NCBI RefSeq assembly: GCF_014524545.1
Contig: NZ_CP053557.1
Location: 707,501 to 771,500 of the forward strand
Origin: Exiguobacterium sp. Helios
Lineage (GTDB): Bacteria > Bacillota > Bacilli > Exiguobacteriales > Exiguobacteriaceae
DNA length: 64,000 bases
Direction: 5' to 3'
A program made the position numbers and the translations under genes. Of this stretch, positions 37,087 to 46,297 are shown one piece after another (position 1 is the first letter of the stretch; the number at the start of each line of letters is the position of its first letter). The notes beneath the pieces were generated by a model. The model searched no databases. It had not been told where the DNA came from and was given only the letters and a program-made list of their open reading frames with translations.

Positions 37087-38019
37087 ATGAACGTAACGCA
37101 ACAACAACTAGAAGAATTAATCGCTGAATGCCGCCCCTATACGGTGCTCGGGCAGGTGGCGAGTTATATACCAGAACTGGCAAAATCGGAACCGACCCAA
37201 CTCGGAATCGCTGTTTGTAATGCAGACGGCAGTTTTGTATCCGCGGGAGACGCCGAAACGATGTTCACCTTACAAAGTGTTTCAAAAATCATCACGTTAG
37301 CCTTTGTCCTCGAGACATTTGGTGAAGATTACGTGTTCTCGAAGGTCGGTATGGAACCGACGGGAGACGCGTTCAACTCGATTGCGAAGCTTGAAGAGAC
37401 GATTCCGACGAAACCCCTGAATCCGATGATCAACGCCGGAGCACTCGCTGTGACGAGCATGTTACCGGGGGAAGATGCAGCCGATAAGCTGAACCGGTTA
37501 CGCCAATTCATTGCCGATCTGCTGGATATCGAACTCGATATGGTCAAATACGATGCAGAGGTCGCGAAGTCCGAATTCGAGACGACCGACTTAAACCGGG
37601 CTCTGCTGTACTTCATGCGGTATCATGGAGTCATCGAAGGAAATGTGGAAGAAATTATCGATGTTTATACGAAACAGTGTGCGATTTTGACCAATTGTAA
37701 AGGACTCGCGATGATGGGGAAAATTTTAAGTCAATCCGGAAAAACACCATCCGGGAATCAAGTCATCTCCCGCCGGAATGCACGGATCATCCGGGCGATC
37801 ATGACGACATGCGGCATGTACGATGCGTCCGGTGAATTTTCAGTCCAGGTCGGGTTACCCGGAAAAAGCGGGGTATCGGGTGCCATCGTGGCCTGTGGTC
37901 GCAGTGACTTCGACATGGCGGACCTTGGAATCGGTATCTTCGGACCGGCACTTGACCTGAAAGGAAATTCGATTGCCGGAACGAAGATGCTGGAGTTGCT
38001 CGTCCAGCGTCATCCTTAA
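37087..38019 (+). CDS. glsA: Glutaminase
   Basis: A 310-residue serine-dependent glutaminase of the beta-lactamase fold, converting glutamine to glutamate and ammonia. The catalytic SXXK is in TLQSVSKII, followed by NPMINAGALAV, and YTKQCAILTNCKGLAMMGKIL and GLPGKSGVSGAI complete the active site. The ATG at 37087 follows AAGAGGGACT. The stop codon lies inside the end of the convergent CHAD gene (four-base overlap). Confidence 0.96.
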   Translation: MNVTQQQLEELIAECRPYTVLGQVASYIPELAKSEPTQLGIAVCNADGSFVSAGDAETMFTLQSVSKIITLAFVLETFGEDYVFSKVGMEPTGDAFNSIAKLEETIPTKPLNPMINAGALAVTSMLPGEDAADKLNRLRQFIADLLDIELDMVKYDAEVAKSEFETTDLNRALLYFMRYHGVIEGNVEEIIDVYTKQCAILTNCKGLAMMGKILSQSGKTPSGNQVISRRNARIIRAIMTTCGMYDASGEFSVQVGLPGKSGVSGAIVACGRSDFDMADLGIGIFGPALDLKGNSIAGTKMLELLVQRHP

Positions 38020-38798
38020 TCAAACGACAGTTGATCGAGCAGTTTCGAAAGCTTTTTCTCAAGACGGGTGATTTCTTTTTGTTGTTGCGCAAGCTGGTCG
38101 TCAGGAACGCTGAAAAGACGCCAGCGTTCGAGGCGGTTATACGTATCATTGATGTCACCTAATTGGGTTTGAATCCGTTTTAACCGGTCGACGGACGATT
38201 TCGGGAAATCGGTATACGGACGTAAATACTCGACCGTATAGCGGTAGAACTTCGTTTCAAGCCGTAACTCATGCATCATCTGAATACGCTTCTTCCCTTC
38301 CTTATGCTGAACTTTTTCATAATGAAGTTTCTTTTTGTCGAATCGTTTTTCAGCTGTCTGAAGAAGATCTTTTTCATCAATCCGTTTTAATTGTTTCGTC
38401 AAGCGACCGGCTAAAAATCGACGGACGGAGCGGTCGAGTTCGTCGGAAATCAACAGATGCATCGTTTCGAGTAACGTGGCCCGTTTGCCTTGCAGTTGTA
38501 AGGCGAGGTGTTCCGCGAATAACTGCTCAATCGGAGAAGTGACACCTTGTTGACTGAGTTGAACATCAAGATCCCGGACTTGACCGAACGCAGCCATCAA
38601 TCGTTTCCAGATGAGATAGATTGGTTCCTCCGTTTGATCGACTAACTTCGCGAAGGTGATTAATTTACGTAAACGGATCCGCGCCTGGTGAACGTCTTCC
38701 GGGTTTTTAAATGTTTGGGCTTCCTCGGCATAATGATTAAATGTCGACCAGGTCTCGAGTAATTCAAAAGTTAAATTTTCCGCATCACGATGATTCAA
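38016..38798 (-). CDS. CHAD domain protein
   Basis: A 260-residue alpha-helical protein with repeated conserved histidines and basic residues, including DVHQARIRLRKLITF near residue 35 and HELRLETKFYRYTVEYLRP later. The CHAD family binds inorganic polyphosphate in several bacteria. There is no CYTH domain. It starts at TTG with AAGGAGGGA six bases away. It is transcribed towards glsA, and the last bases of both genes overlap. Its role is inferred from the family only. Confidence 0.88.
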   Translation of the reverse strand: MNHRDAENLTFELLETWSTFNHYAEEAQTFKNPEDVHQARIRLRKLITFAKLVDQTEEPIYLIWKRLMAAFGQVRDLDVQLSQQGVTSPIEQLFAEHLALQLQGKRATLLETMHLLISDELDRSVRRFLAGRLTKQLKRIDEKDLLQTAEKRFDKKKLHYEKVQHKEGKKRIQMMHELRLETKFYRYTVEYLRPYTDFPKSSVDRLKRIQTQLGDINDTYNRLERWRLFSVPDDQLAQQQKEITRLEKKLSKLLDQLSFD

Positions 38799-38894
38799 AT
38801 GAATCCCTCCTTAAATAATTTACGTAGAACAAATAGCAAACTTGAATGCTTCAATAAAAATAGGGTGCAGGTTGCCCTGGAATGTGGTGGAACA

Positions 38895-40250
38895 ATGTTA
38901 GAGACAACTACGCTATCGGGAAAGATTCAACAGTTCATGAAGATTTTCTTTCCGATTCTGGTCACACAGGTAGCGTTTTACTTAATTAGTTTTTTTGATA
39001 CGGTCATGGCCGGACGATATGGGTCGGCTGATTTAGCGGGCGTCGGCGTCGGAGCCAGTCTGTGGGCACCGGTTTACACAGGATTGACGGGTATTTTATT
39101 AGCCGTGGCACCGCTTGTCTCCCAAGCAATGGGGGCACGAAAAGAGCGGGAAGTGAAGCGGATCGTGATTCAGGCATTGTATGTCTCCGTCGTCATCATC
39201 GTTTTGACGGTTCTGCTTGGACTCGTGCTCGTGAATCCGATTTTGAACCAAATGGAATTATCGGATCAGGCACGTCATGTTGCCCGCATCTATCTCGTCA
39301 TGTTAGGTTTTGGAATCATTCCGATGTTCGTCTTCTTTGTCCTGCGCACCTTAATTGATTCGTTAGGCAAATCGAACATCACAATGACGTTATTATTATT
39401 CTCTTTACCCATTAATGTGGCTTTCAATTATCTGTTTATCTTCGGAAAGTTTGGTTTTCCGGAACTGGGCGGGATTGGAGCAGGAGTGGCAACAGCTATC
39501 ACATACTGGATTTTATGTATCGCGGTTGTTGGGGTAGTCTTGAAAGGTGAACTGTTTCAACGGCTCGGGATTCTCCGTCGTTTTTATAAACCGGATGTAA
39601 CACGAATCAAAGAATTGGTATTGCTCGGTGCACCGATTGGATTAGCAATCTTTTCGGAAGTCAGTATCTTTTCAGCCGTGACTTTGCTGCTTGGCGCCTA
39701 CGGCGATGTCGTCATTGGAGCCTATCAGGCAGCGATTAACTTTGCTTCGTTCGTTTATATGATTCCACTCTCGGCCGCATCAGCCCTGACGATTACGGTC
39801 GGGTTCGAGATGGGAGCCAAGCGGGTCAAGGACGCCGTCCAGTACGTGTGGATCGGCTTGTTGCTGTGTCTGGTCGTTTCCTTGTTTTCAGGTGGACTGC
39901 TGTACGTTCAAAATGAACGGATTGCGGCACTTTACAGCAACGATCCGGCAGTCATCAAAATGGCGGCTCATTTCATGATTTTAGCGATTTTCTTTCAATT
40001 ATCCGATGCAGTCGCGGCACCCACTCAAGGGGCACTTCGCGGATTCAAAGATGTCAACGTCACGTTTATTTTGACGATTACCGCGTACTGGGTCATCGGA
40101 CTACCACTCGGATTTTATTTTGAGCGGTTTACGGAACTTGGACCGGATGGGTATTGGTGGGGATTGATCATCGGACTTGCCGTCGGAGCCAGTCTTCTCT
40201 TGCTCCGCCTGATGCATCTTGTCAGAAAATCAAAGGAGGTCGTGAAATGA
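38895..40250 (+). CDS. MATE family multidrug/Na+ exporter
   Basis: A 451-residue membrane protein of the MATE family with about twelve transmembrane helices. The opening FMKIFFPILVTQVAFYLISFFDTVMAGRYGSADLAGVGVGASLW is diagnostic. It exports drugs or other compounds using Na+ or H+ gradients (NorM/YeeO-like); the substrate is unknown. I start it at ATG 38895, in line with the family N-terminus; its ribosome site (GTGGTGG) is modest. The stop overlaps mprF by four bases, suggesting coupled translation. Confidence 0.92.
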   Translation: MLETTTLSGKIQQFMKIFFPILVTQVAFYLISFFDTVMAGRYGSADLAGVGVGASLWAPVYTGLTGILLAVAPLVSQAMGARKEREVKRIVIQALYVSVVIIVLTVLLGLVLVNPILNQMELSDQARHVARIYLVMLGFGIIPMFVFFVLRTLIDSLGKSNITMTLLLFSLPINVAFNYLFIFGKFGFPELGGIGAGVATAITYWILCIAVVGVVLKGELFQRLGILRRFYKPDVTRIKELVLLGAPIGLAIFSEVSIFSAVTLLLGAYGDVVIGAYQAAINFASFVYMIPLSAASALTITVGFEMGAKRVKDAVQYVWIGLLLCLVVSLFSGGLLYVQNERIAALYSNDPAVIKMAAHFMILAIFFQLSDAVAAPTQGALRGFKDVNVTFILTITAYWVIGLPLGFYFERFTELGPDGYWWGLIIGLAVGASLLLLRLMHLVRKSKEVVK

Positions 40251-42805
40251 GATTCAATAAACAACGTGTGTTGACAGTGGCGAAAATCATTTTGCCGATT
40301 ATCTTGATTGCATTCATTTTTTATCAGGGTCAAAACGAATTAAGAAGTCTGTCGTTAAAGGAATCGATTCGGGCGATTCAGCAAATTCCGTCCTGGAAGT
40401 TTATTTTATTGATTGTATCGGGGCTTGCAGCGGTCGCGACGATGTTCTTTTATGATTTCTTTTTATTGCGTTCGCTTCAAGTGAAGGTTCCGATCGGATT
40501 GATTTTCCGGGCATCCTGGATTGCCAACTCGTTTAACGGCATCATCGGTTTCGGCGGACTTGCCGGAATGGGGGTCAGAACCGCCCTCTATCGACCGTTC
40601 GTCGAAGGAACCCGGTTATTGAAAGCCATCGGTTGGATGGCACCGACACTGATCAGCGGATTATCGATTTTATCGGCATTATCCTTATTAAACGTCTTTC
40701 CGGCATTTGAAGTGTTGGATTTAAAGAAATGGTTATGGCCGGTCATCATCGGTGTTGCCTTCTTCTTCCCGGTCTATCTGTTGTTTACTTTCCGACGGGG
40801 GAGCAGCAGTATCCGTCCGTCGTCGATCGCCCTCTATTCGCTTGTATCGCTTGCGGAATGGTTCAGTGCGGGAGTCGTCGTCTATTTTATTTTGGCGGCC
40901 CTCGGAACGGATGTCAGTTTTTCTAAAGTCATCGGCGTCTTCATCATCGCCGCGACAGCCGGTCTGATTTCGATGGTACCGGGAGGATTCGGTTCGTTTG
41001 ACTTGGTCTTTTTGATCGGTATGCAGCGTGCCGGCGTCGAAGAAGGGATCGTCCTTACCGGATTGTTGATTTATCGTCTTGTATATTATTTGATTCCTTT
41101 TGTGATCGGGGTCATTTTCTCGGCACGTGAGTTCAGCGGTCCGGTCGTCAAAATGATTGAGGATAAACCGATTGTCGGCCCGTCGGTTGAGGTCGGCGGC
41201 GTCATCTGGCGGCTTCAGTTACGTTTTTTAAGTAAAGTCCGACATTTTACATTGGCCTTGATTACGTTACTCGCCGGCATCGCGATTTGGGGTCTGGCGA
41301 TTTTGCCGCCAAACTCGACACAGTATGAATATTTGGAAGCCCGTCTGCCGCATGAATTGTTGTTGCTTGCGAACAGTTTCTTTTTGATGGCCGGCTTGTT
41401 GTATGTACTGCTTGCACCGTCTCTGTACCGACGGACTAAACGTTCGCTGTATATGATTTATGGTGTTTCGGCTTTTGCTTTAATCGGGATGGCACTGCGC
41501 GGATTTAACTTGATCTCCTTGTCTGTCGTGTTGATCGTGCTGGTTTTAGTGACGATGTCACGGAGTGCCTTTCATCGTGAACGGACGTTGATCACGACGA
41601 CTCGACTGATTAGGGCCGCTTTTGCCGGTTTTTTATACATCGGTGGATTCATCTTCTTCGGATATGCCTTTTACACACTCGGTTCGGCTGACGGAACAAA
41701 GGTTTATCCTGCCCATGAGATCTTCATGTTTGCCGCGAGTGCATCGATTTTTGCACTTGTCTACACACTCGTCTTCATTCGTTTATTCAATACCTTTAAT
41801 CAGCCGGTCTTGGGTGAAAAGTTAGATCTGCAAAAAGTTAAGGATGTCTTGACGGAAGAAGGGGGAAATTATTTAAGTCACCTGGCTTTTCTCGGAGATA
41901 AACGCTTTTTCTTCTCCGAGTCCGGACGTTCATTTATTCAGTTCAGTCAGACCGGAAACCGGATTATGATGCTTGGTGATCCGAGCGGAAATCCGGAAGA
42001 GCATTCCCAGTTGATTGCCTGTTTCTTACGGCGTGTTGAGGATTTAGGTTATATCCCGAACATCTATCAGATTCAGGCACAGAACATGTCGTTGTATCAT
42101 GATTTCGGCTTTAATTTCTTTAAGCTTGGTGAAGAGGCGATTGTCGACATGACGACCTTTACCGTTTCCGGGAAAAAACGGGCCGGCTTACGTTCCATTA
42201 AAAATCGTTTTGAACGGGAAGGGATGACGTTTGAAGTCGTATCGCCTCCATTTAGTGAAGCGTTGCTGAATCAATTACGTGACATCTCGGATGAATGGTT
42301 AGGAGGGAAATCCGAAAAAGGATTTTCATTAGGCTATTTCAACGAGTCTTATTTGAATCAAGCGCCGATCGGCATCATGCGTGATGCCAATCAGCAGATG
42401 CTTGGATTCATGACATTCATGCCGGCGTATCAGGAAGGTGTTCTCTCGATTGATTTGATGCGTTTTCGTCCGGATGGTCCGAACGGGATCATGGATGCCA
42501 TGTTTATCCGCTTGTTTGACTATGCGACTGAGCAAGGCTACCACACCTTTAATATGGGAATGGCTCCTCTCTCATCCGTTGGTGAGGACGAAACATCATT
42601 TTGGCAGGAACGTGTAGCTGCCGACGTATTCAACAACATCCGGTACATGTACAGCTTTACCGGGTTGAGACGCTATAAAGAAAAATATGATCCGAAGTGG
42701 GAAGGACGTTACCTCGCATATCGCAAACGTCAATCATTAACAATTGCGATTTTAAAAGTGACACGTCTGATTTCGAAGAAAAAGGACCGGATTTTATTAC
42801 CGTAA
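40247..42805 (+). CDS. mprF: Phosphatidylglycerol lysyltransferase/flippase
   Basis: An 852-residue bifunctional membrane protein. The N-terminal half, with many helices and FNGIIGFGGLAGMGVRTALYR and MVPGGFGSFDLVFLIGM, is the flippase part. The C-terminal soluble part (about 540-850) is the aminoacyl-PG synthase domain with FHTFNMGMAPLSSVGE-like and FIQFSQTGNRIMMLGDPSG motifs. It makes lysyl-phosphatidylglycerol and moves it to the outer leaflet, lowering attraction of cationic peptides. The ATG at 40247 follows AAAGGAGGTCG. Co-expression with a MATE exporter suggests an envelope defence unit. Confidence 0.96.
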   Translation: MRFNKQRVLTVAKIILPIILIAFIFYQGQNELRSLSLKESIRAIQQIPSWKFILLIVSGLAAVATMFFYDFFLLRSLQVKVPIGLIFRASWIANSFNGIIGFGGLAGMGVRTALYRPFVEGTRLLKAIGWMAPTLISGLSILSALSLLNVFPAFEVLDLKKWLWPVIIGVAFFFPVYLLFTFRRGSSSIRPSSIALYSLVSLAEWFSAGVVVYFILAALGTDVSFSKVIGVFIIAATAGLISMVPGGFGSFDLVFLIGMQRAGVEEGIVLTGLLIYRLVYYLIPFVIGVIFSAREFSGPVVKMIEDKPIVGPSVEVGGVIWRLQLRFLSKVRHFTLALITLLAGIAIWGLAILPPNSTQYEYLEARLPHELLLLANSFFLMAGLLYVLLAPSLYRRTKRSLYMIYGVSAFALIGMALRGFNLISLSVVLIVLVLVTMSRSAFHRERTLITTTRLIRAAFAGFLYIGGFIFFGYAFYTLGSADGTKVYPAHEIFMFAASASIFALVYTLVFIRLFNTFNQPVLGEKLDLQKVKDVLTEEGGNYLSHLAFLGDKRFFFSESGRSFIQFSQTGNRIMMLGDPSGNPEEHSQLIACFLRRVEDLGYIPNIYQIQAQNMSLYHDFGFNFFKLGEEAIVDMTTFTVSGKKRAGLRSIKNRFEREGMTFEVVSPPFSEALLNQLRDISDEWLGGKSEKGFSLGYFNESYLNQAPIGIMRDANQQMLGFMTFMPAYQEGVLSIDLMRFRPDGPNGIMDAMFIRLFDYATEQGYHTFNMGMAPLSSVGEDETSFWQERVAADVFNNIRYMYSFTGLRRYKEKYDPKWEGRYLAYRKRQSLTIAILKVTRLISKKKDRILLP

Positions 42806-42807
42806 TC

Positions 42808-42845
42808 AAAGAAGATTCTGGACTAGACTCCGGAATCTTCTTTTT
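42808..42845 (+). terminator. Terminator after mprF
   Basis: AAAGAAGATTC pairs with GAATCTTCTTT around a short imperfect loop region, followed by T residues. Confidence 0.88.
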
Positions 42846-42864
42846 CATAATCAGTTAAATGTAT

Positions 42865-42880
42865 AAAGGTCTATACAACT
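42865..42880 (+). promoter_or_regulatory. Likely NagR/DasR-type operator in front of nagA
   Basis: AAAGGTCTATACAACT agrees at 12 of 16 positions with the DasR/NagR (YvoA) consensus ACTGGTCTAGACCACT. It covers the putative -35 of the nagA promoter. The matching regulator gene (GntR/UTRA) is at 46298-47032. Confidence 0.75.
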
Positions 42881-42900
42881 AGAAACAACAGCGGTATACT
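42872..42900 (+). promoter_or_regulatory. Candidate nagAB promoter
   Basis: TATACA (42872-42877) and TATACT (42895-42900) are 17 bp apart. The -35 is imperfect and lies within the operator. Confidence 0.6.
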
Positions 42901-42953
42901 AATGGTGAAGAACCAACACTTGTCGGAATCAAAAAGAGAAAGGAAGAAACAAG

Positions 42954-44099
42954 ATGCCAAGCATGATTCATGCAGAAATTTATACGGGACATACTGTCAT
43001 TCAAGACGGATTCATCCGCTTTGAAGAGACCATCCAGGAAATCGGGAAGATGTCAGATTATACACCGCGCGACGAAGTCGTCATCGATCTTAAAGGAAAA
43101 CGACTGATTCCAGGAATGATTGATGTTCATATCCACGGTGGATATGATGTCGACACGATGGATGCGAACGCGGAAGCGATGCACCGGTTGAGTAAAGCGA
43201 TGCTTGCGGAAGGTGTCACGTCTTTTTTTGCGACGACGATTACCCAAGACTGGGACCAAATCACGCGGGCACTAGAAGTCACACGGGACGTCATCAATTC
43301 CCGGCAGACCACGATTGAAGGGATTCATCTGGAAGGACCGTTCATTAATCCGGACTATGCCGGAGCCCAACCGTTGGAATACATCGTCGAACCGGATGCG
43401 AATCAATTTTTAATATGGCAACAGGCATCCGGAAATCAGATCAAACTGGTCACGTACGCTCCGGAACAGCCCGGTGCCCGAAACTTTGAAGCGGTGGTCC
43501 GAGAGACGGGTGCGATTCCGTCTGCCGGACATACCGATGCGACATTCGATCAAAATCATTTAGGTAATGTCACCCACGGGACGCATCTCTATAATCAAAT
43601 GCGCGCCTTGCATCACAGGGAACCAGGGACGGTCGGGTATTGTCTTCTCGAACGATCGGTATACGCGGAAATCATTCCGGACGGGATTCATAGTTCAAAA
43701 GAGATGGTCGAATTCGCTTATCGGATGAAAGGGTCAGACCGTTTGACGGTCATCACCGATGCGATGCGAGCGAAGGGATTGTCGGACGGAGAATATGAAC
43801 TTGGTGGACAGACGGTGCACGTCAAGGACGGAGCCGCGCGTCTTGAAAGCGGGAACTTGGCAGGCAGTGTCCTGACGATGGATCAGGCGTTACGCAATAT
43901 CATCACTTTTACCGGCTGTTCACTCGAACAAGCGGTACAAATGACTTCGATCAATCAGGCAGAAGAATTTGGCTTAACACATAAAGGGCGACTCGAGCGG
44001 GGCAAGGATGCGGACTTTGTTGTATTGACGACAGACTTGGAAGTCGAACAAACCGTTCACCGCGGGAAAGTGCACCGATTTACAAACGGAAAGGGGTAA
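42954..44099 (+). CDS. nagA: N-acetylglucosamine-6-phosphate deacetylase
   Basis: A 381-residue amidohydrolase that removes acetate from GlcNAc-6-P, the first step in using cell-wall or chitin amino sugar. Metal and substrate residues appear in IPGMIDVHIHGGYDVD, IHLEGPFINPDYAGAQ, PSAGHTDATF and THLYNQMRALHHREPG, and the catalytic Asp in TVITDAMRAKG. The ATG at 42954 follows AGAAAGGAAG. nagB begins six bases after its stop. Confidence 0.97.
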   Translation: MPSMIHAEIYTGHTVIQDGFIRFEETIQEIGKMSDYTPRDEVVIDLKGKRLIPGMIDVHIHGGYDVDTMDANAEAMHRLSKAMLAEGVTSFFATTITQDWDQITRALEVTRDVINSRQTTIEGIHLEGPFINPDYAGAQPLEYIVEPDANQFLIWQQASGNQIKLVTYAPEQPGARNFEAVVRETGAIPSAGHTDATFDQNHLGNVTHGTHLYNQMRALHHREPGTVGYCLLERSVYAEIIPDGIHSSKEMVEFAYRMKGSDRLTVITDAMRAKGLSDGEYELGGQTVHVKDGAARLESGNLAGSVLTMDQALRNIITFTGCSLEQAVQMTSINQAEEFGLTHKGRLERGKDADFVVLTTDLEVEQTVHRGKVHRFTNGKG

Positions 44100-44105
44100 C
44101 AACTA

Positions 44106-44864
44106 ATGAAATGGATGATTGTAGAAAAAGCAGAAGAATTGGCAAATGTCTCGTACCAACTGCTCAAACAGGAGATTTTAAGACACCCGGAAGGATTGAC
44201 GATTGGACTGGCGACCGGCAGTTCTCCGCTCGGTGTGTATGAAGAATGGCGCAAGGATCAAGTGGATTGCCGGCATGTGACGACCGTCAACTTGGACGAA
44301 TACGTCGGACTGAGCCCGGATCATCCGCACAGTTATCATACGTTCATGCAAGAACATTTGTTTGATGCGGTCGACTTTAAAGAATCCTATGTACCGATTG
44401 GAAACACGATCAATCCGAGTCAAGAGAGTGCGCGGTACGAAGAACTGGTTCGGAAATTGGGAATCGACATTCAATTGCTCGGCATCGGTTCGAACGGTCA
44501 TATCGCATTCAATGAACCCGGTACACCGTTTGATGCGACAACCCATGTGACTGAGCTGACCGAGTCGACCCGGATTGCCAACCAACGTTTTTTCGATCGG
44601 TTGGAGGATGTTCCGACTGAAGCGATCACGATGGGAATCGGAACGATCATGGAAGCGAAGAAGATTTTATTAGTCGCTTCAAGCGAGCGAAAAGCAGAGG
44701 CGATTCGCGACATGATGGAAGGTCCGGCAACGACTGCTTGCCCGGCGACGATTTTACAACGTCATGCCGATGTGATGGTTGTTCTTGACGAAGAAGCCGC
44801 AAGCTTGTTATCGGACGAAGCAAAACGTACAGGCAGAGCTGCCTATACCAACTTCATGAAATGA
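44106..44864 (+). CDS. nagB: Glucosamine-6-phosphate deaminase
   Basis: A 252-residue isomerase-deaminase giving fructose-6-phosphate and ammonia. Motifs: GLATGSSPLGVYEEW, TVNLDEYVGLSPDHPHSYH, LGIGSNGHIAFNEPG and GIGTIMEAKKILL. It follows nagA closely, so both are one operon. The ribosome site is AAAGGGG in the nagA end. The C-terminus is shorter than the E. coli allosteric enzyme, as in other Bacillota. Confidence 0.97.
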   Translation: MKWMIVEKAEELANVSYQLLKQEILRHPEGLTIGLATGSSPLGVYEEWRKDQVDCRHVTTVNLDEYVGLSPDHPHSYHTFMQEHLFDAVDFKESYVPIGNTINPSQESARYEELVRKLGIDIQLLGIGSNGHIAFNEPGTPFDATTHVTELTESTRIANQRFFDRLEDVPTEAITMGIGTIMEAKKILLVASSERKAEAIRDMMEGPATTACPATILQRHADVMVVLDEEAASLLSDEAKRTGRAAYTNFMK

Positions 44865-44870
44865 AACAAC

Positions 44871-44928
44871 AACTCGTCTTTGATGAGACCGGACTGCTTT
44901 AGACCGTTCTTCTCAAGAGGCGAGTTTT
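44871..44928 (+). terminator. Terminator after nagB
   Basis: A large imperfect stem-loop: AACTCG-TCTT with AAGAGG-CGAGTT plus an inner GAGACCGG stem, ending in TTTT. Confidence 0.7.
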
Positions 44929-44998
44929 GTATTGAATTTCGGTTTAGCTGTTCCATTGCAAAAGCAGTGAAGACACATGATCTTAATCGAATCGTAAA

Positions 44999-45026
44999 TT
45001 GACATTTTAATAAAAGTCGGGATAAT
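44999..45026 (+). promoter_or_regulatory. Promoter of the LCP gene
   Basis: A consensus TTGACA (44999-45004) and GATAAT (45021-45026) with a 16-bp spacer, about 50 bases before the chosen ATG. Confidence 0.75.
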
Positions 45027-45076
45027 GGAGAATAGTGAACTTTACAGAAAATTTACATGAAAATGAGGGCTTACAG

Positions 45077-46174
45077 ATGCAGACGAGATCAGCAAGAAAG
45101 AGGCAACCGAGTGCTGGCAAGATGTTCATCAAAGTGATTGCCGCCTTGTTATTACTTTTGACCGTCATCGGTTCCGGTTATGCGGGAGCGGTTTTCATAA
45201 AAACACAGGAAACACTGGCGAGAACACAAATCAACATTCCGGGTTCGAAAGTCAGTTCGAAATATGATGATGTCCCGTCCGAATCTTTTTTGATTTTAGG
45301 AACGGATGAGACGAAAGCCAGTAAAGAACGCAAGGAACCGGCACGATCAGATGTCATGATTGTCGGTGTCTTGAATAAAAAGACGGAGCAATTGGTACTG
45401 ACCAGTATTCCGCGGGATTCACTCGTCAATATCGATTACTCCAAATACGATGTGCCGTACGGGAAAACGGGTGTCGAGCAGGATAAAATCACCCATGCGC
45501 ATTATTTTGGTTCGATGGACAAATCGAGTTCATACAACGGAATCAAACTCGCCCGTGAGACAACGGAAAATCTGCTTGGTATTGAAATCAACCATGTCGT
45601 TAAAGTCAATTTTCAAGGATTCGTTCAGTTGATCGATGCGCTGGACGGAGTTGATATCGATGTGCGTTATGCGTTCAAAGAACAGGATTCAGCCCGTAAA
45701 GCCGGAACGATTACCGTTCCGAAAGGCATGCAACATTTGACTGGGGAACAAGCACTCGCTTATGTCCGGAATCGCCATGATGATCCACTCGGTGATATTG
45801 GTCGAGGGCAAAAGCAGATGCAGGTCATTCAGGCTGTTGCGAAAGAAGCCGCAAGCTTCCGTTCGCTTGGTGCGTACCGTGATATCTTAGACGCTGTCGG
45901 AGACAATGTCGAAACGAACTTAGGACCAAATGATTATCTTCGTTTAGCTGATTTTACGACGGCTTTACGTAATACGACAGAATACCAGCTCGCAGGTGAA
46001 GGATACATCGGCATCAGCGGGAAATGGGAATATCATCTGGACCCAAATCAACTTGATCGTGTCAAAGCCAATTTGACCAAGGCGATGCAAGGACAAGAAG
46101 TTTCACCCATAAAAGAAGAGACAAGCACACCGGAGGAAACGGATTCGCCGACAGTCGAGCAACCCGTTCAATAA
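45077..46174 (+). CDS. LytR-CpsA-Psr family cell-wall glycopolymer transferase
   Basis: A 365-residue membrane-anchored enzyme: a short basic N-terminus, one membrane helix (about 17-40) and an extracellular LCP domain. The domain shows SFLILGTDET, RSDVMIVGVLN, LTSIPRDSLV, GVDIDV and LTGEQALAYVRNRH...DIGRGQKQMQVIQ. Such enzymes attach teichoic acid or other anionic polymers to peptidoglycan. The tail is acidic and Ser/Thr/Pro-rich. I prefer ATG 45077, with GAGGG upstream, over a GTG at 45035. Confidence 0.93.
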   Translation: MQTRSARKRQPSAGKMFIKVIAALLLLLTVIGSGYAGAVFIKTQETLARTQINIPGSKVSSKYDDVPSESFLILGTDETKASKERKEPARSDVMIVGVLNKKTEQLVLTSIPRDSLVNIDYSKYDVPYGKTGVEQDKITHAHYFGSMDKSSSYNGIKLARETTENLLGIEINHVVKVNFQGFVQLIDALDGVDIDVRYAFKEQDSARKAGTITVPKGMQHLTGEQALAYVRNRHDDPLGDIGRGQKQMQVIQAVAKEAASFRSLGAYRDILDAVGDNVETNLGPNDYLRLADFTTALRNTTEYQLAGEGYIGISGKWEYHLDPNQLDRVKANLTKAMQGQEVSPIKEETSTPEETDSPTVEQPVQ

Positions 46175-46194
46175 CTGTTTCAGACGGATGAACC

Positions 46195-46254
46195 TAAAAA
46201 AGCACACGTTTCAGATACTTTCTTGAAAAGTATCCTGAAATGTGTGCTTTTTTG
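46195..46254. terminator. Bidirectional terminator between the LCP gene and nagR
   Basis: A very long stem: AGCACACGTTTCAGATACTTT pairs with the complement up to 46248, flanked by A and T runs on both sides, so it serves both converging genes. Confidence 0.92.
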
Positions 46255-46297
46255 CTCGAAAAAAAGAAAGTGGACTTCTCCTGACTTCAAATCAGAC

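Noticed and set aside
38850-38862. TTGAATGCTTCAA as an operator for the MATE or CHAD gene
   Set aside because: Five-base arms with a three-base gap are common by chance, and no regulator or matching second site was found.
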